Shown in pieces: positions 33,733 through 44,333 of a DNA stretch of 64,000 bases. The position numbers and the translations under genes were made by a program. Origin of the DNA: Callorhinus ursinus (taxonomy: Eukaryota; Chordata; Mammalia; Carnivora; Otariidae); NCBI RefSeq assembly GCF_003265705.1, contig NW_020312894.1, positions 6,976,223 to 7,040,222 on the forward strand. The letters run 5' to 3'. How positions within the stretch are numbered: the stretch's first letter is position 1; every line of letters begins with the position of its first letter. Below the pieces are notes generated by a model. That model was given only the letters and a program-made list of their open reading frames with translations. It was not told the DNA's origin and did no database searches.

Positions 33733-33900
33733 AGGCACAATTCCAAACATTTCACCTGCAGTAACTCATTTTTAAGTTCTCACACTTCCAAGTGAGGCGC
33801 TTTCTAGCATCATCATTCACGGTTTACAGGTAAAACCACAGACGAAGAGAAGATACTCACTGGTCCCGAGAGTCTGCACGGAGAGGTGGCGGAGGTGATG
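33733..33900 (-). repeat. MIR SINE
   Basis: ACATTTCACCTGCAGTAACT, GTTTACAGGTAAAACCACAG and GAAGAGAAGATACTCACTGG are reverse MIR words. Confidence 0.6.
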
Positions 33901-34019
33901 CTCAGACTCCAGCCCCCACCCGGGCCACCCTGCTGAGACTGCCTCCCTCTAGGCTATTGGGGAGAGGGAGGCGAGGGTAATGGCATACACACTGGTGGCT
34001 ATCTGAGTGACAATATTGA

Positions 34020-34215
34020 TTAAAATCCTCAAAATTGTCCATAACCTTTGACCAAACAGTTTCACTTCTAGGGGTTTATGCCAAGGAAATGGTCCCAGAT
34101 GAAAACAAGGGTTAACTGGCAAGAATGTTTAGCACAACCCAGCTTGTAAAGCAGTACACTGGAGATAAACTATACGTATAGTGTTGGGAGTGAAACAGTT
34201 TAAATACATTACTGT
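34020..34215 (+). repeat. Ancient L1/HAL1 fragment
   Basis: TAACCTTTGACCAAACAGTT, CACTTCTAGGGGTTTATGCC and AAGGAAATGGTCCCAGATG parallel old L1 ORF2. Confidence 0.55.
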
Positions 34216-34859
34216 AGATACACATGCATTGGACACAAAGTCTGTGCCTTTTCAGAGTCCCTAGACAGCTTGCTCATCTCTGTCTTCTGAGCTTCACATC
34301 CCCCCCTACACAGTCACCCTCTATTCCCCAACTTAGACCAAGTCCCACGAGGCCAGCTTCCCGAGCGAACACCAATGCACTACACAACACCACTGTGAGT
34401 GTGGGAGAGTTAGCTCCTGATGGGGGTGACCCTCGACCTCTTGGAAATTGGGCAGATACACCCCATCTTGCTTCTCCCCTTGGAGAACTATGTGGTGATA
34501 ATGTTCCTCCTTGCATCCTTTCTGGGGGAAGCTCCCGATGCCAAGGGAACACATCTGTTGAATGACCTGTTGTATCTATCTGGAGCGTGTCCTGAAATCA
34601 CTGCCAGCATGGTGACTCATCACAGAGCATTGCTTTGTGTTTTTCCTTGTATTTTTTCTTTCTTTTCCTTACTGTCGAGGCCTTGGGTCTGCACCTCCCA
34701 AATAATGTCTCAGCCCTTCAATTCTTGCCTAAGGCTGTCTTTTCTAGAAGACTTGTGTGAAGACATTGTATACTAAACCATTATTTAAAATGAGGTTGAA
34801 GACTCTATTGTTTATATATATTTTTCATCTTCTCTATATTATGATAGGTCTTGACATCT
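34216..34859. other. Unique sequence, no gene seen
   Basis: A 113-codon plus frame at 34224-34565 overlaps two minus frames of similar length. None has a known domain. No repeat family assigned. Confidence 0.35.
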
Positions 34860-35290
34860 TAAGAACCCTTCTGGTGGGGGAGAGACTGCCCCTCCCAGGG
34901 CTAGCAAATTCTTAGAGAAAGCAAATGGCTCAGTGGCAGTATACCCTTCACAGGCAACCTAAGTAGTCCTGAGCTTTCCCTCCTCCTTCTGTCCTGCAGT
35001 CCCCAGGAAGCCATACTCCTCTGCCCTAATTATCTCAGGGCTAGGTCAGACAACCAGAGGCCACCCCTGGAGCCCAGAGCCTGACAAAATTATTCAAAGC
35101 CAATCTAAGCTGCTTGTCCTGTCCGGTCTTCCCTCTCCCAAGGAGGCTCCAATAAAAGCTATGGCCAAAGTTCTCCCTTGGCTTCTGCCCCTCCTGTCTC
35201 CTGACCATCCTGCTGCTTCCTCATGTGACCCCCCATGGCATGCTGTGTCTCCTGTCTCTAGGACCTGGTGGTATACTATACTTGGCTTCC
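34860..35290 (+). repeat. Possible class I endogenous retrovirus LTR
   Basis: LTR-like architecture: a GGGGGAGAGACTGCCCCTCC start region, then a C- and A-rich body. A polyadenylation signal AATAAAAGCT lies at 35151-35160, followed about 35 bases on by CTTGGCTTCTGCCCCTCCTG. Boundaries are approximate. I could not see a clean TG..CA end or a duplication, and no internal retroviral genes are attached. Confidence 0.4.
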
Positions 35291-35394
35291 CTGAGCCTCT
35301 CCTGTTTCCCCCCTTGTGACTATACTTGACTGACCATCACCCAAGAGAACACTAAGCAAAGACGAGTTTATGACACACCAAAACATTCACATTG

Positions 35395-35600
35395 GGTGCA
35401 TAAAAAAAAGCACATTTATAAAACAACATGTTTCCATTCTTGTAAAAAACAAACATACAAGAAAACTTTTGGAAGAAAAATACCAACATACTGATGGTAG
35501 TTCACGTTGGAGGTAAGATTGTGGGGATGTTTTTCTTTCTTTCTTTTTTTTTTTTGTACTTTTATTTCTGAATTTTAAAAAAATTAAAAATTTTTCTGAA
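35395..35600 (+). repeat. Possible ancient L1/HAL1 3' fragment
   Basis: AAAAAGCACATTTATAAAAC, then GGAAGAAAAATACCAACATA and a TTTATTTCTGAATTTT end resemble the 3' part of old L1s. Confidence 0.45.
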
Positions 35601-35634
35601 TTAAAAAAAAAAAACCCAAACCATTTGTACACAT

Positions 35635-36170
35635 TATCTATTGCTGCATTAAAAACGACCTCCAAACTTAGTGGGTTCAAACAGCTATCTGTTGACAATT
35701 CTGTGGGTCAGCAGTTTGGGCTGGGCTCGGCTGGGTAGTTCTGCAAGTCTTGCCTGAGTCCTTCTGGTGCCTTTCCTGGGCCTGCTGGGTCCACAGGAGC
35801 CTACCACGTCTGGCCGTCGGTGTTGAGCATCTGCTGGGCCTCTCCCTCCAAGTGGTCTTCCATCTGCAGGCCACCAGCTGCGGATTTATTACATGACAGT
35901 GGCATTCCAAGAGGGTAGATCTAGAATATCGAGGCCTCTTAAGGCCCACACTCTATGTTCACCCAGTGCCACTTCCACCCTAATCTATTGCTCCAAGCAA
36001 GTCACAAGTCCTGCCCAGATTCGAGGGTGGGAGAACAGACCCCTCCTCTGGCTGGGAGAAGTGGTGAAGCTCGAGGGTGAAGAGACTAGCAGACAGGGAT
36101 GGAGAGAATGATCAGAATCTCCTTGTAAACATTGACAAACAGGCGACCACAGCATTTCAAAAATGTTTTC
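35635..36170 (-). repeat. MLT1-type LTR
   Basis: ACATTATCTATTGCTGCATT, CAATTCTGTGGGTCAGCAGT, GCCACTTCCACCCTAATCTA and GGGTGGGAGAACAGACCCCT are in the order of the reverse MLT1 LTR. About 500 bases long. Confidence 0.7.
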
Positions 36171-36317
36171 AAAGTTTCTTCTATAGTCTGTGTACCTATT
36201 TCGAGACAATAATCATAAGTAACACTTTCATATCGATCATTTTGGGCAGGACTCAAGATTCAAATAGGACTTGAAAGGCAAATTTAAAAAGTATTAAGTG
36301 AGTCCTACAGTGGAGAT

Positions 36318-36320
36318 ACA

Positions 36321-36351
<31 letters not shown>

Positions 36352-36355
36352 TTTT
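36318..36355. repeat. (TA)n followed by a T run
   Basis: An alternating TA tract (36318-36343) runs directly into 12 T. No element body adjoins it. Confidence 0.9.
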
Positions 36356-37254
36356 CCCCGAAATAGATTGGCTCTTCCTCTCCATCAGTTTGAATTACTG
36401 AGATTTACAGTATACGTATCAGGGAAAGAAAACTTCTTTAATTTAGCTCCTGGCTGACGGACAGATTGTCAGATTTGTGCTAGTGATTAAAAAATGGATT
36501 TCTCACAATTCTGCAATTAAAACCCTACCCGCTTTCCATTCCTGATTATGTGATAGGATAGGAGACATCTCTGAGTAGCTTAATATTATTAGATCAGCAA
36601 GAAGATGTCTAACATGACTCAGTGTTGTTCTTGAGAAATAATTAGCTACTTAAGTGGAATAGACCTCCATGGAATACAAGTCTATCTTTTTTATAACATT
36701 TAAATTTGGAGACTTAATTATCCAGTGAAAAATAGTCACTTTAGCACTTTAGTCCACTTGGCTATATATTGACATTATTAAAATGCTTTCCTGGTCTTTA
36801 TGCAAATTGCTTTTTTTTTTTTAAACCAATTTATCTCCTAGCAACCCAAAGGGAAATAAGCATTGAAAAATGACATTTCAAGAAGACTTTGGGCTCTTAA
36901 TTCAAGCGAATTCCTCAGGTTTATCTGTTGATTGTCTAAATGAACAAATGGATTTGTGCCCACAGGTGTGTATGAGGCTGAATCACTTCTTTCAACCGAA
37001 CTTTTAAGCGGCTAATTCAATAGTCAAGTTCACACAAATAGACAGTAAAATCTACTGCCTTTGGTCACCAATTCCAATCTGTAAGTCTGCACTCAGCTGA
37101 ATGGGAGAACTGAACGTGAAGTTACTTAGGTGCACTTGAGACTTGGCCATGCCCTGGGGTATGCAGAAAGTTTCTTCTCTTTCTAGAGATGCACCTCGGG
37201 GCCGGGGAGCTGGCAGCCCCCTCTCCTCCCAGAGCTTTAGCTTCCTTCTCTGTG
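36356..37254. other. Repeat-poor AT-rich block, conserved-element candidate
   Basis: About 900 bases with no recognised repeat. It contains a perfect octamer ATGCAAAT at 36800-36807, an AAATAATTAGC homeodomain-type core near 36636 and a CTTAATTCAAG core near 36896. No open frame of interest. Enhancer function is an inference. Confidence 0.4.
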
Positions 37255-37267
37255 AAATGCGCACCAA

Positions 37268-37459
37268 TGGGGCGCCTGGGTGGCTCAGTCGGTGAAGTGT
37301 CTGCCTACGGCTCAGGCCATGATCCCAGGGTCCTGGGATGGAGCCCCACTCATCAGAGAGCGTGTTTCTCCCTCTGCCCCTCCCCCTCCCCCTGCTCGTG
37401 CTCTCTCTTTCTCTCTCTCAGATAAATAAACAAAATGTTTTTTTTTTTTTTTTTTTTTT
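37268..37459 (+). mobile_element. Carnivore tRNA-Lys SINE, long form, with TSD and poly-T 3' end
   Basis: GGGGCGCCTGGGTGGCTCAG head, GGCTCAGGCCATGATCCCAG and AGATAAATAAACAAAATG tail. The tail then turns into a T run of about 20 (37440-37459). AAATGCGCACCAA (37255-37267) is repeated as AAATGTGCACCAA (37460-37472), so the T run is inside the element. Confidence 0.95.
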
Positions 37460-37472
37460 AAATGTGCACCAA

Positions 37473-38214
37473 GTCTGTGTTCCAGGCTCAAGGCTGAGAA
37501 GGTAGAGCTAGGCAACAAGCATGAAAGTGCTTTATAGATGGTACAGAGCCAGCCATGGTTTTTCTCTTGGATGATGCAGCGGTCAGGATGGAGGCTACAG
37601 GCCCAGCTAGGACCCAGAGGGAGGGTACCACCCCCTTCCTGCTGGCCCACCTCCCTGGCCTAAGGCCGTGTCCCTTTGCTTCCTGACTCAGTTGCCTTGC
37701 CATCAGAGTGCACTCAGACTCACTTCCTCCTGCTGGTCCCTTCACTCCATCCCTGAGCTGGAGGGCTGGGCTCACAGTGTGGGGAGATCCCTGCTCACCC
37801 TGTAGAGCATGTGTCATTATAGCCTTGGAATTGGGGCTCAGGCTCCTACTCCTGTGGCTGCAGGCTCCCCCTGATGGGAGGGCAGAGGATACCCCCGATG
37901 CCCAAGTCTGTGCTCAGCCCGTGGCACTCCCAGGGTTGCCGCTTTTCAGACACACTCATTTCCAGGAAAGGGGATGCATGAGCCTGGACAAGGTCAAAAG
38001 CCCACCACTCCACAGCTCCCAGCAAGCCAACCGCTTCCCTCACAGCCTGGTCTCTGTGGTGACTTGCCCACCTGTTCTTGTCCAGGACTCTTTGAGCGTG
38101 ACAGAAGTCCCATTCAATCCCACAAGTTTAGGTAAAAAGATTTGTAGGTTTAGGCAAGTTCCCTATGTTTTGGGTTGTGCCAGCTGGAGAAAGCACGGGT
38201 AGAGAAGAAGCAAG
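37473..38214. other. Unique GC-rich sequence, no gene seen
   Basis: A 164-codon plus frame at 37708-38202 overlaps shorter minus frames. It has no recognisable domain or repeat content, and its composition follows local GC. I do not call it coding. Confidence 0.35.
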
Positions 38215-38680
38215 CCACTGGGACTTGAGGCCGGAAGCAGACCCCAGCTGCCGCCTCTGGAGAACCAAGGTGGACCTTGTGCTACAGCGTGGGCCCCAGT
38301 GCTCTCAACTCTGGGCCCAGATTGCCCTGGGGACTCTGTATCTCCTGTGTCTGACTCTGCTTGTTGTTTTGCTCTCTCTGACAGCAAGGGGGAGAGGGAA
38401 CTTCAGGGGAGTTTCTTCTTCAGGGAACTGGATCTCAATCCCCTGCAGGCTGACGTCCATTCAGATCGTGGAGGACTCTTCTCTTCCTGTTTCAGCCAGC
38501 AAAGTCCCAGGGAAGGACTCTGATTGGCCTGGCTGTATCATGTGACATACCTGGACCAATAAGCATAGTCTAGGTGCTGAAGGATTATGATTGGCCCGGG
38601 ATGGGTCGTTTGCCCACCCCTGAGCAGAGGGATAGGGTCTGTTCCCAGAAGAGGGAGTGTGAGGCTTCAAGGACTGGCTG
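38215..38680 (+). repeat. Probable ancient repeat, family not determined
   Basis: The modules TCCATTCAGATCGTGGAGGA, TTTCAGCCAGCAAAGTCCCA, GGACTCTGATTGGCCTGGCT and TATGATTGGCCCGGGATGGG recur in many mammalian genomes as a dispersed repeat. I cannot name its class. Confidence 0.45.
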
Positions 38681-39324
38681 GGTGCTTTGCTCAACATCAT
38701 CAGACGTTGGCCAGGACCAACCCAAACAGCTGGCCAGCTTCAGACAATTTGAACCCGGGCAAGGAGGGTTTGGGGTTTTGATCTTTCCGTCTCAGAAGGC
38801 TGCTGGACTCTAAATTTAAAATTTCCCCTTTCTCCCTCCCTATCAATCTTCTAACTCTATATATCAATGATTTCTCTCCTCCCTCTCTACTTTTACTCCC
38901 AGTTCACCAGGCACTGTGGGTTGGGAAGGCACTTCTAACTCCTAAGCTCCATCTAGCTGGGTGTGTTTTATGGTGTTCTAGGAAAACTCTCTTCTTCCAT
39001 TCATCAGGCATGAATATAATACGGAGAAAAGATTTTCACAGAGGATACTACCACCAAAGAGCAAATGGAGAATTTTAAGATATTTTTCACACCTTAGGGC
39101 AATTGACATTTTAGATTTATGCTTTTGCTCTCCCTTACTAGAAATAAGACTTTCAGTTGCCCGACCTCAATGAATGTTAAGGGGATTCTTTCATTGCTCA
39201 AAGACAAGTGCAATATGTAGGAAGCTAGTGGTAAAAACCAGGGGGACATTGACTGGTGTGAAACTGACACTCCAACATATCCTTGTCCGTGCCTAATATA
39301 AAACATGTCTCTTCAGAATCGGAT
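38681..39324. other. Unique sequence, no gene seen
   Basis: No repeat or gene recognised. Confidence 0.3.
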
Positions 39325-39920
39325 GTTCATTTATTCTTTCATTCAACTAATATTTATTAAGTACCCAGAAGGTGCTTACCGAGCAGTGTTGACTAAGATC
39401 AACAACATTCCTGCTTGGAAGGAGCTTACTTGGAGTTGGGGAGATAGAAGATAAGCATGCATGAATGAAAAAACAAGATCCTTCCAAGAGTGAATGTGCT
39501 AGAAATGCAATAAAGCAGAAAGTAGCCAGGGAAGCCTCACTGAGCAAGATCTTGACTTTGAGTCAAGAGTTGCATGGTTGGGAGCCCTGGGTGTGATGAG
39601 CTGGGGAGAAGCAGCTCAGGTAGAGGCAGGAACCAATTTGCGGTGTTGGGAGACTAGAAGGGAGGCCTGAGTGGCCAGGGTGCAGTGTGTGGGCAAAGGG
39701 AGAGAGGGGGTGTGTCAGAAAGGGATTCTATTTGTAGGGCCGTGGGTCATGGTGAAGAGTGGGGATTTTGATCCGGCGCAACAGGAAGCTGTGAGCAGGG
39801 GAATGATGCTTGAGGTTTCAGTCGCTGGAAGATCCTCCTTGCTTTGTGAGGCTCACCTGAGGAGTGCAGGTGAGTGCTGAGCATGGTCTAGCTGCAGGTG
39901 ATAGCAGAGGAGTATCTAGA
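39325..39920 (-). repeat. L2 LINE, about 600 bases
   Basis: Starts with TTCATTTATTCTTTCATTCA, ACTAATATTTATTAAGTACC and GGAAGGAGCTTACTTGGAGT. It continues through AGCCAGGGAAGCCTCACTGA, GGAGGCCTGAGTGGCCAGGG and GTCATGGTGAAGAGTGGGGA. One of the longer L2 remnants here, in reverse. Confidence 0.75.
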
Positions 39921-39929
39921 GGGAGAACA

Positions 39930-40830
39930 GGCACGTCTTGTTGACAACAAGGATAAACAGGATGAAGAACGGAAGGAGACGGAGGACATGGCACCCCTCC
40001 TTCCCTCAGTTCTGCTCAAGGAAAGCTGAGCCCATTGGCCGCCAAGTAAGCCTGTAGCCAAACTTGGCTGCCTGTGGCGAACTGCGTTTTCTGAGTCACT
40101 GACAGCACCTGGGTTCTGTCTGTGTTATCTTGGGGGAAAAAAAATCCGAGTCAGAGAATGACATAAAATGTGGTTTGGTTGCATGAAGACAATTTAATTC
40201 CAGTTGAAATGTCATTTCTGTGCCAGCAAACAAGCTCTACTCCATCACTATCCTTGTGTGACCCGGGGATTTAGTTTCACCATCCGTAGTAGTCAAGTTG
40301 AGCTAAACCAGAATTTGGTTTGGATGTGAATTTCAATTAAGCAGCTTCAAAGCCCGTGGATTTGGATGCACATATTATCAGCTGCTCTCAGAATAGCATC
40401 CTATCCTCACCTGAAGCTGGAAATGCCTTGCAAAGACCATGTTACCACCCACAACTCACACTAACTCTATGGAGTCTCTGGGAAAGCACTCCTCTCGCTT
40501 GCAGGACTCTGTGGCAGGAGAGCACAATCCTCCACTGGCACTGGGACTGTCCTGTGGACTTGATTACTTAAAAAATTGGGGGGAAATTGCGTTTGGCAAT
40601 AAATGACTATAACTGATATAAGCATTTCACATATAATGTGTCATCTGTTTGTCTCAGCGGCTCTGCAAGGGTCACAGAGGCTTGTGCCTTTCATTCCTCT
40701 TTCTCCTCTCTTTGCTCAAATTCCCCTAAATCAAAACAGCCCACACTCCTTCCAGTTAACTTGTACAGGCTATATGTTCTTCTGCCAAAGAGCTGGAGCC
40801 GGAAAGGAAGTGGATTTGTGCAGGGCACGG
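39930..40830. other. Unique sequence, no gene seen
   Basis: 40090-40360 is repeat-poor with conserved-looking texture. Nothing else recognised. Confidence 0.3.
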
Positions 40831-40834
40831 AGTC

Positions 40835-41085
40835 AAAGGAAATAACATGAGAAAATCCTTCTGTTATAATTTCAAGTAAAAAGAGCAGGATGCAAAAATT
40901 GTCTATACGATATGGTAGGACTATATTCAACATGTACATGTGCCCAGAAAAAAAGGACTTGGAGGAAATATTCCACAGTCTTAACTAGAGTTGATTGGGG
41001 ATGACAGAATGATGGGTGATGTTTTTGCTCTGAATTTTTAACATTTTTCCATGGTTTAAAATAATGAATATTTGTAGTAGATATT
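40835..41085 (+). repeat. Ancient L1/HAL1 3' end
   Basis: AAAAGAGCAGGATGCAAAAA, GGACTTGGAGGAAATATTCC and a TGGTTTAAAATAATGAATAT end match old L1 3' sequence in plus orientation. Confidence 0.6.
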
Positions 41086-41254
41086 TCGTGTTTTGTCCAT
41101 TCAGAAGAAACTAGAAAACTTCTTCCTCTGCTTCAGCCCTCTGCCTCTGCCATGGGCTGCCCATCAGTGCATCCCACCCCTCTGAATTAAAGGGATGGAG
41201 ACATATATAACCCGAATACAGCCAGTAGTGCTCCCCCATTTCCTGACCCCAGCT

Positions 41255-41590
41255 CAGGAATGGGCACAGGATTCAAGCCAGGTTATATGATATCCTAATA
41301 AATGGAAGAGAAAGGCAGGCCAGAGAGTCAGAGTTAGGCAATGTGAGGAAGACACAGCACACCATTGCTGGCTTTGAAGATGGAAGGGGGCACAAAACAA
41401 GGTATGCAGGCAGCTTCCAGAAGTCTGGAAAGTTAAGAAAATGGATTCACTTTAGAGCCTCTAACACCTTGACTTTAGCTCAGGGACTTCTCCACCCCAG
41501 AACTGTAAGATGATAAATACACTTGTGTTGTTCTCGGGCATGAAGTTTGTGGTCATTTGTTGCAACAAGCAGTAAGACACTCATACGGAA
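41255..41590 (+). repeat. MLT1-type LTR, partial
   Basis: GCTGGCTTTGAAGATGGAAG, AGCCTCTAACACCTTGACTT, CCCAGAACTGTAAGATGATA and the terminal GTTTGTGGTCATTTGTTGCA are the 3' part of an MLT1 LTR. Confidence 0.8.
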
Positions 41591-42067
41591 GAAGAGAGGC
41601 CAACTCTAGATGTGGGGTGTCTGAGCTTCGTCAAGATGTTAAGGCATAGCTGCAAGCTGGCTGCAAACTCTACCTTGGGGAAATTTGTGGGGAGCCCTCC
41701 ATTCCCACTGCAGCCGGTGGATGCTCTTGGTTATGGTACTCCAAGCACACATCTCAGTTCTGTAGCTACTCACGGGGCCCCTGGGATTACTGAAGGGAAG
41801 CTGAGGGGAGAGGCAGTCCCTCTGGTGTGCCGCTGGGTGCGCCATCTTCCAACCATGGCCTGTGGGAATAGGGCATCTGGGGGCAGAAGGGGCCAGGTGT
41901 GTGGGAGCATCAGTGCCCAGGAGGTCAGCTGACGGGTCAGGGGCAGGTACTGGGTACTCCACTGGCAGCTTGAGCCCCAGGGGTCTCTGGGAAAGGCCAA
42001 TGCTAAGTTGTCCTCCCCACCCCCATTTCTAGCTCATGGACAGCTGAGTTAAAACCAGTCAAGGTGA
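41591..42067. other. Unique sequence, no gene seen
   Basis: Overlapping frames of about 106 codons on both strands, no known domain. Confidence 0.3.
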
Positions 42068-42297
42068 GGGGTGCCTGGGCGGCTCAGTCGGTTGTTGAGC
42101 ATATGACTCCTGATTTTGGCTCAGGTCATGATCTCAGGGTCGTGAGATCAAGCAGTGCATCGGATCCACACTCAGCGTGGAGTCTGCCTGTCCCTTTCCT
42201 CTGCTCCTCCCTCGACCTGTGCCCGCTCTTTACCTCGCTCGCTGTCTCTCAAATAAGTAAAATAAAATAAAAATAAAATCTTTAAAACAAAAAAAAC
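42068..42297 (+). mobile_element. Carnivore tRNA-Lys SINE, long form (older subtype)
   Basis: GGGTGCCTGGGCGGCTCAGT head, TATGACTCCTGATTTTGGCT insert, ACACTCAGCGTGGAGTCTGC linker, and an AATAAAATAAAAATAAAATC plus TTTAAAAC tail. The extra bases after the head and the GGAGTCTGC linker mark an older subfamily. I could not find a convincing target duplication. Confidence 0.9.
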
Positions 42298-43355
42298 CCA
42301 AATAACACCAATCTCACAAGCTCTTAAATAAAATATGTCCCATCCTTCTCACTTGAGACCTCTACCTTCTTCATAAGAACAAGTTAAAAATGTTAAATGT
42401 TAAATATGTTAAAAATGGAGATGTATGTTAAATATTAACACACTAAAATAAATATAATATAATTAAAAATATGTTTGACTATAGTTTTTACATGACAGAA
42501 AGGTGGCCAAAATATCAGAGATGGCCAAATTTAACTATTATTGTGTATGTCTATACACCCTTTACTGATGGGTCAGTAATGGATGGGTGAAATCCATAAT
42601 TCATAAATTATATACTTATTCCATAAAATTTATATTTCTTATTTCAATTTCAGCAAAATCACTAATTATACTGTTATAATAAAGATTCTCACATACTTTA
42701 TGTATCCTATGGGGTAATGTCAAATTAGACATTTCTTGAGTAATCAGAATTCCTAGTTTCTATTAATTTCACATTAGAGAAACTTTGCTCTATGAACAAG
42801 TAACTACTGAGGTCTTCAATATACTTCTTTTTTTTCAATACACCTCTTCAAGCAAAACTTAGATTCCAAAATGGACCGTGATTGTACATATCATGTTCAT
42901 GTATTATAATGGAATCATATACAATAAATTATTTTAGAAAACATTATAAAATATAATTTTATCATATAAATCACTATCACTTATTTAGCAATTTATCATC
43001 TCTTAAAGCAATGTCTACATTAGGTTAATATTTCTTAATTTCTTCCTTCAAAAGTTTCAGTGCTGGGATATTACAAAGAGAACTGAAAATGACAGTAAAA
43101 TCTCAACTTTTTCACAGCTTAACTGAGAGTATTCCTTGATCCATAATGACCAGAAAATATCCTCTCTAGTAACTAATTTGGGAATTATTTTTTATGTAGA
43201 TCTCCCTAGTTATCCAGTCAGTTCCGTTCCTCTGTTCTAATTTCTTTACATATTACTGGAATGTCACATATTTTGTGTGTATTTTCCTTTGATGAAGAAA
43301 ACTCATTTTCTTTGAAACTTCCAAAAATACTTTTTAATAATTAACAAATGAAGTA

Positions 43356-43724
43356 GCAGGGCACCTGGGTGGCTCAGTCAGTTAAACGTCTGCCTTTGGC
43401 TCAGGTCATGATCTCAGGGTCCTGGGATCCGGCTCCTGGCTCAGCAGGGAGTCTGCTTCTCCTTCTCCCTCTGCCTCCTCTTCCTCCACCCCCCTTGTGC
43501 TCTCTGTCTCTGTCTCTCTCAAGTGAATAAATAAAACATTTATTTATTTATTTGACGCAGAGAGAGAGAGCACGCATGCAGGCAGAGGGAGAGGGAGAAG
43601 CAGACTCCCCGCTAAGCAGGGAGCCTGACATGGGGCTCAATCCCAGGGCCTGGAGATCATGACCTGAGCCAAAGGCAGATGCTTAACCGACTGAGCTACC
43701 CAGGCGCCCCTAAAGTCTTTAAAA
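43356..43724 (+). mobile_element. Carnivore tRNA-Lys SINE, long form, split by a second SINE
   Basis: Head GGGCACCTGGGTGGCTCAGT at about 43359, body to AAGTGAATAAATAAAAC, then the inner SINE, then the remaining TAAAGTCTTTAAAAAAATG tail at 43711-43724. AAATGAAGTA at 43346-43355 and 43725-43734 is the outer target duplication, which shows that both halves belong to one insertion. Confidence 0.9.
43538..43710 (-). mobile_element. Carnivore tRNA-Lys SINE, long form, nested in the tail of another
   Basis: ATTTATTTATTTATTTGACG tail, GGGAGAAGCAGACTCCCCGC linker and CTACCCAGGCGCCCC head in reverse, landing in the AAATAAA tail of the outer SINE. The result is a tail-to-tail inverted pair. Confidence 0.9.
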
Positions 43725-44232
43725 AAATGAAGTACCTACACTTAAATTATTTTTTTCTTTTGGAAGCTTCTGATAATATTATTAAGAGCAAGCAACAATA
43801 TATACTTGACAACAATGGATAATGCAAATTCAAAATGAATTTCATTTTCCATCCATTTATTTTTTTGGTGGATCTTCTGTTCTTTTGCTTAATTCTTCTC
43901 ATATCTTCTTTAAGTTTAATGTAATTGCTTGAGTGGCATTTACTTGGCATTCCCATTTTAAGTCTTAGAGAGGTTGTAGGGCAGACTTGATAGATGTTTG
44001 ATCAAGCTGTTCCCTTTTTGGGCAGATCTAGAAAGTACCCTTTATATGTTTGCTTAATTATTCTGAAGAATGCACCACTAGCTAACTTGAGACCATGTGT
44101 CCTAGTAACAAAGTCAAATTATGAGCTATACATGGGATGCTTTTGACTTTTTTGGTCAAAAAATTTTGGACCATACACTTTTTGTTACTATGTTTGATGT
44201 CATTTTCATAGACTTATTCTCAATAAGCTTTT

Positions 44233-44333
44233 AACATTTTTAAAAGTAATCTCTACACCCAGTGTGGGGCTCAAACTCATGACCCTGAGATCAGGGGTCA
44301 CACGCTCTACCAGCTGAGACAGCCAGGCGCCCC
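44233..44333 (-). mobile_element. Carnivore tRNA-Lys SINE, short form, with TSD
   Basis: TTTAAAAGTAATCTCTACAC, GGGGCTCAAACTCATGACCC and GACAGCCAGGCGCCCC. Target duplication TCAATAAGCTTTT (44220-44232) and TCAACAAGTTTTT (44334-44346), two mismatches. It interrupts the hAT transposase fossil. Confidence 0.9.
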
